A stretch of 64,000 nt of DNA from Roseburia sp. (GTDB lineage: Bacteria > Bacillota > Clostridia > Lachnospirales > Lachnospiraceae): positions 25,099 through 89,098 of the forward strand of contig JAHZFL010000013.1 of assembly GCA_019421345.1 (NCBI GenBank). Direction: 5' to 3'. Of this stretch, positions 42,907 to 49,536 are shown piece by piece. The notes under the pieces were generated by a model, which saw only the letters and a program-made list of their open reading frames with translations, ran no database searches and was not told the origin of the DNA. Both the position numbers and the translations under genes were made by a program. Numbering within the stretch: position 1 is the stretch's first letter; every line of letters starts with the position of its first letter.

Positions 42907-45885
42907 ATGCCGGAATTAGAAGCGATCATTGAGAAAAAGTTAATTGAGCAGTTGGAATATGGGGATTCGCAGTGGACGTACCGGGAAGACCTGAAAACGG
43001 AAGAGGATCTGTGGGCGAATTTCAAGTATATTCTGGAACAGAACAACAAGGACAGGCTAAACGGAGAAAAACTGACGGATTCGGAGTTTGAGCAGGTAAA
43101 GAACCAGCTCCGGTTTTCTTCTTTTTACAAGGCTGGAGAATGGTTAGTCGGTGAAAATGGAAAGGTGATGGTTCATGTACAGCGGGATACAGAACGCCTG
43201 CATCTTGTGGTGATGAACCATGAGCATATTGCAGGGGGCAGCAGTGTATATGAGGTGATCAATCAGTATAATGCATTAGCGGCGGATGAAGATGGCAACA
43301 CGCCTGAAAGAGACAGAAGATTTGACGTCACTCTGATGATCAACGGACTTCCTATGATACATATCGAGCTAAAAAATAAACAGCATTCTTACAAGGAGGC
43401 TTTTTGGCAGATCAAGAAGTACATCGGGGAGGGGAAATTCAAGGGGATCTTTTCTGCGGTACAGATGTTTGTCATAAGTAACGGCGTCAACACAAAGTAT
43501 TTTTCTGCCGCAGGCGATACAGAGTTAAATGAAAAATTCATCAGCGGCTGGCTGGATCAGGACAATAATCCGGTGACAGATTATCTTGACTTTGCGAAAT
43601 GTGTGCTTCGCATTCCGGAAGCGCACGAGATGATAGCCAGATACACAGTGCTGGATGAGGAATACAAGAAGCTGATTCTGCTCCGTCCTTATCAGATCCA
43701 TGCCATCGAGGCGATTCGTGAAGCGTCAAAATGCGGTAAATCAGGTTTTGTCTGGCATACGACCGGTTCCGGAAAGACATTGACGTCGTACAAGGCTACA
43801 AGAAACCTGTTGATGGATATTCCAACAATTGATAAAGCGATTTTTTTGATCGACAGAAAAGATCTGGACAAGCAGACGACTATGGCATTTCAGGCTTACG
43901 CCAATAATGATCTGGTAGATGTCGATGAAACAGATAATGTAAACGATCTAAAGAAAAAGTTAAAGTCCGATGACAGACAGGTGATCGTGACAACGATCCA
44001 GAAGTTACAGAGACTGATTACGAAGCGGTTGACGGAGGGAACACCGGAATACAATAAAATCAAAAGACTCAGGATCGCATTTGTGGTAGATGAGTGCCAT
44101 AGGGCAGTTACGCCGGCGACCAAGCGAGAGTTGGAGAGATTTTTTGGCAATTCCTTGTGGTTTGGATTTACCGGCACACCGAGATTTGCGGAAAATCCAT
44201 ATCCGCAGATGGGTGACCTGCCGAGAACGACGGAAGAATTATACGGTGAGAGGCTTCACAAGTATACGATTCAGAATGCGATCCATGACAATGCGGTGCT
44301 TGGATTTCAAGTAGAGCACTGTGGACCTAAAAATATAACTGACGAAACAGACAGCAGCGTATATGAGAATGAGACGCATATGCTGAAGGTATTGGATGTG
44401 GTACTTAATAAGTCCTATCACAAGCTGGGTTTCCAGAATGGCAAGGGAAAGACCTATGCGGCGTTGCTTACAACCAGCTCTATTCAGAGGGCACAAAGAT
44501 ACTATGAGCTGCTTACAAGAGTAAAGAATGGAGAGACTTCACTTGTCATTGACGAGAAAATGAAACAGGTGCTGCCGGATTTTCCGAAGTTTGCAATTAC
44601 ATATTCAGTTTCTGAAAATGAGGAAGGCTCTTGTGTGAATCAGCAGAAAATGCAGAGGTCGCTGGACGATTATAATGAAATGTTTGGCACGACGTACGAT
44701 ACTTCCCGGATTCAGGTTTATAATGAAAATCTGAACAAGAGACTTGCGAGAAAGGGAGAAAAGTTCCAGAGCAGAAAGGAACAGTTGGATTTGGCGATCG
44801 TCGTAGATCGTCTGCTGACAGGGTTCGACGCACCTTGTCTGTCGACGATCTTCATCGACAGACAGCCGATGGGACCGCATGATCTGATACAGACATTTTC
44901 TAGAACAAATCGTATTTTCGATTCCAATAAGACGTATGGGCAGATCGTCACTTTCCAGGCGCCGAATCTGTTTAAGAAATGTGTGGATAACGCAGTAAAA
45001 CTTTATTCGGCGGGCGGTACGAAAGAGGCGCTGATGTCTGATTGGGAAGAAGTGGAGGAAGAATTTAAAAAAGCGCTTGCGGCGCTTCGCATTTGTGCTG
45101 CGACACCAAAGGATGTGCCGGAAATGTCCAAAAAGGAAGCGAAGGGATTTGTGAAGGTATTTCAGAACTTTGACAGGCTGTTTGCACAGTTGAAGTCTTT
45201 TACGAAGTACGAGGACTCGATGATGGAGTCGTACGGCATCACGGAGGAAGAGTACTATGACTATGCAGGGCATTATCTGAATGCGTTGGAAGAAATCAGA
45301 TCTGATGAGAAGACAGAAGAAGAAAAGGATTCTGTTTCGGAGGTCGATGCGGATTACGAATTGATGGCATACAGCAGTACAAAAATTGATTATGAATATA
45401 TCATCAATCTCATTCAGAATATCGTGAATCCAAAGGATGATGAAGGGGATATTACGCCGGAGGAAAGGCAAAGGAAGCTTGATGAAGTAAAGCAGTATGT
45501 GGAGGAACTGCGCAAGGAGAATCCGAAAGTGGCGGATCTTATGTCCGGTTTGATCTATGAGATCGAATTAGACGAAACGAAATATCGGGGACAGTCGATC
45601 CTTAATATCGTGGAAAATATGAAGAAAGATTGTATTGATCGTGTTGTTACGGATTACTGTCTTACATGGTACGCGTCTAAAGAGGATGTCATGTACGCCG
45701 CAACACATTATAGAGAAGGAGAGATTCCGTATAAAAGTGCGATCAAAGCAACGCTTGATTTTGAGAGCTATCAGGCAGCACAGGAGCGGGCGCTTCCCAA
45801 ATTACTGTATTATAAAGATGCGATGAAGGCATTAGAAATCATTTTGGAAGAAGAGATTAAGCCGCTCTTGTCGCATGAAATCTGA
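42907..45885 (+). CDS. hsdR: Type I restriction enzyme subunit R
   Basis: 992 aa from ATG 42907, which has AGGAG upstream. The nuclease domain shows RRFDVTLMINGLPMIHIELK (Asp...Glu-x-Lys). The SF2 translocase motifs are TTGSGKTLTS, VVDECHR, GFTGTPRF and QTFSRTNRI. The C-terminal helical domain binds the M/S core. It cuts unmethylated foreign DNA at a distance after ATP-driven translocation. An in-frame upstream extension of about 190 residues encodes an orphan TRD, but hsdR has its own start signals. Confidence 0.94.
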   Translation: MPELEAIIEKKLIEQLEYGDSQWTYREDLKTEEDLWANFKYILEQNNKDRLNGEKLTDSEFEQVKNQLRFSSFYKAGEWLVGENGKVMVHVQRDTERLHLVVMNHEHIAGGSSVYEVINQYNALAADEDGNTPERDRRFDVTLMINGLPMIHIELKNKQHSYKEAFWQIKKYIGEGKFKGIFSAVQMFVISNGVNTKYFSAAGDTELNEKFISGWLDQDNNPVTDYLDFAKCVLRIPEAHEMIARYTVLDEEYKKLILLRPYQIHAIEAIREASKCGKSGFVWHTTGSGKTLTSYKATRNLLMDIPTIDKAIFLIDRKDLDKQTTMAFQAYANNDLVDVDETDNVNDLKKKLKSDDRQVIVTTIQKLQRLITKRLTEGTPEYNKIKRLRIAFVVDECHRAVTPATKRELERFFGNSLWFGFTGTPRFAENPYPQMGDLPRTTEELYGERLHKYTIQNAIHDNAVLGFQVEHCGPKNITDETDSSVYENETHMLKVLDVVLNKSYHKLGFQNGKGKTYAALLTTSSIQRAQRYYELLTRVKNGETSLVIDEKMKQVLPDFPKFAITYSVSENEEGSCVNQQKMQRSLDDYNEMFGTTYDTSRIQVYNENLNKRLARKGEKFQSRKEQLDLAIVVDRLLTGFDAPCLSTIFIDRQPMGPHDLIQTFSRTNRIFDSNKTYGQIVTFQAPNLFKKCVDNAVKLYSAGGTKEALMSDWEEVEEEFKKALAALRICAATPKDVPEMSKKEAKGFVKVFQNFDRLFAQLKSFTKYEDSMMESYGITEEEYYDYAGHYLNALEEIRSDEKTEEEKDSVSEVDADYELMAYSSTKIDYEYIINLIQNIVNPKDDEGDITPEERQRKLDEVKQYVEELRKENPKVADLMSGLIYEIELDETKYRGQSILNIVENMKKDCIDRVVTDYCLTWYASKEDVMYAATHYREGEIPYKSAIKATLDFESYQAAQERALPKLLYYKDAMKALEIILEEEIKPLLSHEI

Positions 45886-45959
45886 TGGTGCGGCGCTGCC
45901 TCCATTAAGAAAACAGTTCGTATATCAGCGTAAGCGTTTTTGGGAAATGGAGGTAGCTT

Positions 45960-46885
45960 ATGCGAAACGATATGGACAAATCCTCACTCTTTTGCGATTA
46001 CTATGAACAATGGGTAGAGGTATATAAAAAAGGTGCGATCAGGGAAGCGACAATGGCAAAATACAAGATGACCTTAAAGTGGATCGAAAAACTTGCACCG
46101 GAATTGAAGTTATCAGAATTAACGAGGACAGCGTATCAGCAGCTTTTGAATGATTATGCGAAAGAGCATGAAAAACAGACGACGCTGGACTTTCATCATC
46201 AGATGAAAGGAGCAATTCTCGATGCTGTAGACGAGGGGCTGATCCAACGAGACCCAACGAGAAAGGCAATTATTAAGGGAAAGACTCCCAAAAGTAAGAA
46301 AATTAAGTATTTAAATCAATTTGAACTTCATACGCTGATCGCACATCTGAATTTGAAAGAAGAACCAAACTGGGATTGGTTTATTCTTTTAGTGGCGAAA
46401 ACGGGAATGCGGTTTTCGGAAGCGCTTGCGATTACACCGGGGGACATTGATTTTGCGAGACAGACACTGTCGATCAGTAAGACATGGGATTATAAAGGTG
46501 AGGGTGGTTTTCTTCCGACAAAAAATAAGTCGTCCGTTAGAAAGATCCAGATCGATTGGCGGATTGTTGTTAAGTTTTCAGAGTTGGTAAAAGGAATGCC
46601 GGAGGATGAGCCTATTTTTGTTGGCAAGGATAAGATTTATAATTCCACTGTAAATGATGCGCTTACCAGACATTGCAGGGCGTGTGGAATTTCTGCAATT
46701 TCGATCCATGGACTTCGCCATACACATGCGTCGATCCTGCTGTTTGCAGGGGTGTCGATTGCAAGTGTTGCCCGCAGACTGGGTCATGCCAGTATGACAA
46801 CGACGCAGAAAACATATCGCACATTATTCAGGAATTAGAGAATCAGGATGTAGACCTGGTAATGAGGACGTTGTCAGGTTTATAA
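45960..46885 (+). pseudogene. Tyrosine-type integrase with a C-terminal frameshift
   Basis: The main frame (45960-46838) gives 292 aa with a SAM-like N-terminal domain and the catalytic set TGMRFSEAL (Arg), HGLRHTHAS, GHASMTTTQ and the nucleophile Tyr in KTY. Directly after KTY the frame reads RTLFRN and stops. The neighbouring frame continues HIIQELENQDVDLVMRTLSG, the normal end of this family, to 46885. One T is probably missing at about 46814-46819. The nucleophile is kept, but the last 20 or so residues are lost. It may have moved or shuffled the hsdS locus. Confidence 0.85.
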
Positions 46886-46966
46886 AATCAAAAGCAACTT
46901 GCAGTGCTTACGCTGATTATTTTATTGTATTTTGAGGAACCCAAGGTAGAGCGTTGGAAATAAACA

Positions 46967-47013
46967 CCGCAGGACGGCACAGTCAAAACGCTGTGCCGTC
47001 CTGCGGTATTTTT
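46967..47013 (+). terminator. Intrinsic terminator after the integrase
   Basis: A perfect 16-bp stem (46967-46982 with 46991-47006), an 8-nt loop, and TATTTTT. Confidence 0.95.
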
Positions 47014-47015
47014 AC

Positions 47016-47112
47016 TTTATAGGAAACTTCGTTCCCTGATAAAGTAAAACCCTCTGGGGGATCGCACTGCGGCGGAGAGGAACTGTGTCGCTGATGCGAC
47101 CCGCCGCAGGCG
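47016..47112 (+). repeat. Structured dispersed repeat, family B, copy 3
   Basis: About 97 nt, aligned along its length with copy 1 (18437). It has TTTATAGG/CCTGATAAA, then TAAAACCCTCTGGGGG pairing with GGAGAGG, CGCAcTGCG, and the TGTCGCTG...GCCGCAGGCG tail. In places where a stem base changes (CCTCC to CCTCT), its partner changes too. It begins 3 nt after a terminator. Confidence 0.75.
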
Positions 47113-47113
47113 G

Positions 47114-47140
47114 AGAGTTTCGCAGGCGAAACTCTTTTTA
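47114..47140 (+). terminator. Second terminator hairpin at the end of the family B copy
   Basis: A 9-bp stem AGAGTTTCG (47114-47122)/CGAAACTCT (47127-47135), a 4-nt loop, and TTTTTAT. It points at the convergent htpG gene. Confidence 0.75.
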
Positions 47141-47149
47141 TATCTTATT

Positions 47150-49234
47150 CTATTTCGCCAAAAGCATCATGATCTGATTACTGCGCTCGACAAATCGGCT
47201 CATTGCCTCAACCGACAGCGGCTGGTTGGCAAGCACTGCCAGATCGTAAAGCTGCTCGCAGAACATCGGTACATGCTCGGAGTCCTTATGCTCGAAAATG
47301 TACTTCACAAGCGCATGGTTTGCATTTAAGGTTAAGGTCTGGTCTGCGGCAAACATATTCGGGTCCATGCCGCCCATACCGCCCATTGCGTACATTTTCA
47401 TCATATCCTGCATACGTCTGCCCTCCTCGGAGAGTGTGATGATGGAGGAGATGCTCTCGTTCTTTAATTTCTCCACCTTGACAGTCAGCTTGTCATTATG
47501 CAGGGCATTTTTAAATACCTCGGTCAGCGTCTCGGTCTCAGACTTTAATTCCTCCTCGGAGGTCTCATCCTTTAGGGATTCGGTTAAGTCAGCGTCAATG
47601 CGCATAAATTTGTAATGCTCGTTGCGCTGCTCAAGCTGGGAGATAAAGGAGGTGTCGATGTTGTGGTCCAAAATGACCGCATCCATGCTCTGCTCCTTGA
47701 ACAGCTTGATATACTGTCCCTGCTGTACCCTGTCAGTGACGTAGTAGATGATCTTGCGTGCGTCCTTTTCCTCTGCGATGTCAGAAGTATCATGTTCCTC
47801 TGTGGTCTCAGCGCCAGTCTCGCCCTCGGCTGCCTTTTCGTTGTCTTTTTCTTCCTCTTTTACAAGCAGCTCCGGCAGAGTGAGGTACTTGTCATCCAGA
47901 TTCTTAAATAAGATATAGTCGTTCATCTTGTCGCAGAATTTGGTGTCCTTTAAGCAGCCGAATTTGATGAACGGGCTGATGTCATCCCAGTATTTCTCGT
48001 AATTTTCCTTGTCTGTCTTGCACATGCCGGCAAGCTTGTCAGCCACCTTTTTCGTGATATATTCCTCGATTTTCTTCACGAAGCCATCGTTTTGCAGTGC
48101 GGAACGGGAAACGTTTAACGGGAGATCGGGACAATCGATCACGCCCTTTAGCAGCATCAGAAATTCAGGAATGACCTCCTTGATATTGTCGGCGATAAAC
48201 ACCTGATTGTTATAAAGCTTGATCGTTCCCTCGATCGAATCATACTCGGTATTGATTTTCGGGAAATAGAGGATACCCTTTAGGTTAAACGGATAATCCA
48301 TATTTAAATGGATCCAGAATAACGGCTCCTTATAATCTAAGAATACCTTGCGGTAAAATGCCTTGTATTCTTCATCCGTGCAGTCGTTCGGGTGCTTAAG
48401 CCACAGCGGGTTTGTGTCGTTTAACGGAACCGGGCGCTTTACGATTTTTAGCTTTTCCCTTGCAGGAGAAACTTCGACCATTTCCTTCTCGCCGTTCTCG
48501 TTTTCTTTTTCCTCCATCTTTGCTTCCTCGTGGATTTCCTCTACGACAGTATCGGAATCTAACTTATCGGCAGCATCGATCGTTTCATACTGCGTTTCTG
48601 CATTTGCTTTTGTGAGATAAATCTCGGTCGGCATGAAGGAGCAGTATTTCTCGATGATCTCTCTTGCGCGGTATTCGTTCGCAAATTCCAGACAATCTTC
48701 ATTCAAATGAAGCGTAATCTCCGTGCCGACGGTGTCCTTTGTGCCGTCGCTAAGCTCATAGTCCGTGCCGCCGTCACAGGTCCAGTGTACCGCAGATGCG
48801 CCGTCCTGATAGGAGAGTGTGTCAATCTCGACCTCGTCGGCAACCATAAAGGCAGAGTAAAAGCCGAGACCGAAATGACCGATGATCTGATCGTCGGTAG
48901 ACTTGTCCTTGTATTTCTGGATAAAATCGGTCGCACCGGAGAAGGCGATCTGACAAATGTATTCCTCAACCTCATCGGCAGTCATGCCAAGACCGTTGTC
49001 AATAAATTTTAGCGTCTTTTCTTCCGGGTTGACGATAATCTGCATTTTTGCCTTAAAATCATTCGGCAGCGTATATTCGCCCATCATATCAAGCTTCTTT
49101 AGCTTGGTGATCGCGTCGCAGCCATTGCTGATCAGCTCGCGGTAGAAAATATCGTGGTCAGAATAAAGCCATTTTTTAATAATCGGAAAAAGGTTATCGC
49201 TGTCAATGGACAGACTTCCATGTTTGTTTGCCAT
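47150..49234 (-). CDS. htpG: HSP90-family chaperone HtpG
   Basis: 694 aa. The GHKL ATPase domain opens with YRELISNGCDAITKLKKL, followed by DNGLGMTADEV and GHFGLGFYSAFMVAD. The middle domain has NVSRSALQNDGF. An acidic Glu-rich insert lies near residues 230-250 and another near 480-520. The C-terminal dimer domain includes a GGMGGMDPN stretch. HtpG is an ATP-dependent cytosolic chaperone. A perfect CIRCE operator upstream points to HrcA control. Confidence 0.96.
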   Translation of the reverse strand: MANKHGSLSIDSDNLFPIIKKWLYSDHDIFYRELISNGCDAITKLKKLDMMGEYTLPNDFKAKMQIIVNPEEKTLKFIDNGLGMTADEVEEYICQIAFSGATDFIQKYKDKSTDDQIIGHFGLGFYSAFMVADEVEIDTLSYQDGASAVHWTCDGGTDYELSDGTKDTVGTEITLHLNEDCLEFANEYRAREIIEKYCSFMPTEIYLTKANAETQYETIDAADKLDSDTVVEEIHEEAKMEEKENENGEKEMVEVSPAREKLKIVKRPVPLNDTNPLWLKHPNDCTDEEYKAFYRKVFLDYKEPLFWIHLNMDYPFNLKGILYFPKINTEYDSIEGTIKLYNNQVFIADNIKEVIPEFLMLLKGVIDCPDLPLNVSRSALQNDGFVKKIEEYITKKVADKLAGMCKTDKENYEKYWDDISPFIKFGCLKDTKFCDKMNDYILFKNLDDKYLTLPELLVKEEEKDNEKAAEGETGAETTEEHDTSDIAEEKDARKIIYYVTDRVQQGQYIKLFKEQSMDAVILDHNIDTSFISQLEQRNEHYKFMRIDADLTESLKDETSEEELKSETETLTEVFKNALHNDKLTVKVEKLKNESISSIITLSEEGRRMQDMMKMYAMGGMGGMDPNMFAADQTLTLNANHALVKYIFEHKDSEHVPMFCEQLYDLAVLANQPLSVEAMSRFVERSNQIMMLLAK

Positions 49235-49275
49235 AATAAAACACTCCTTTATCTGTAATTCTTTCTAAATAAGAT

Positions 49276-49304
49276 ATTATAACTGCAAAAATAAAAAGTC
49301 AATA
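49276..49304 (-). promoter_or_regulatory. Putative htpG promoter
   Basis: Minus strand: -35 TTGACT (49299-49304). A -10 is either TATAAT (49278-49283, 15-nt spacer) or TAATAT (49276-49281, 17-nt spacer). It lies just downstream of the CIRCE element. Confidence 0.6.
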
Positions 49305-49311
49305 GGAAATT

Positions 49312-49338
49312 AGCACTCTTTTTCCACGAGTGCTAACA
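49312..49338. promoter_or_regulatory. CIRCE operator (HrcA binding site)
   Basis: TTAGCACTC (49312-49320), 9-nt spacer, GAGTGCTAA (49330-49338): a perfect match to the CIRCE consensus. It sits upstream of the htpG -35 box on the minus strand, and 73 nt before the + strand promoter at 49411. Confidence 0.95.
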
Positions 49339-49410
49339 ACAGGGCGCAGACCAAGAAAAATCAAGGCTTTTGTGATTCTTAAAACTTTCTAAAAACAGGA
49401 AAAACAATAT

Positions 49411-49439
49411 TTGAAAAAACAGAAAAATATGTATATACT
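49411..49439 (+). promoter_or_regulatory. Promoter of the 945-aa zinc-ribbon protein gene
   Basis: -35 TTGAAA (49411-49416), 17-nt spacer, -10 TATACT (49434-49439). It overlaps the longest open frame and so rules out the TTG start at 49411. Confidence 0.75.
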
Positions 49440-49479
49440 GAATAAGAAAGAAAAAGCGGCGACGGGCATGAAAAAAGGA

Positions 49480-49507
49480 GCGGCGTACAGGTGCGTCTGT
49501 ACGCCGT
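49480..49507 (+). promoter_or_regulatory. Leader hairpin upstream of the 945-aa protein gene
   Basis: A perfect 10-bp inverted repeat, CGGCGTACAG (49481-49490)/CTGTACGCCG (49497-49506), with a 6-nt loop, lies between promoter and start codon. Only three T residues follow, so it may be an attenuator, a protein-binding site, or a DNA operator. Confidence 0.55.
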
Positions 49508-49536
49508 TTGGGCAATGCTTTGGAATGGAGATTTGT

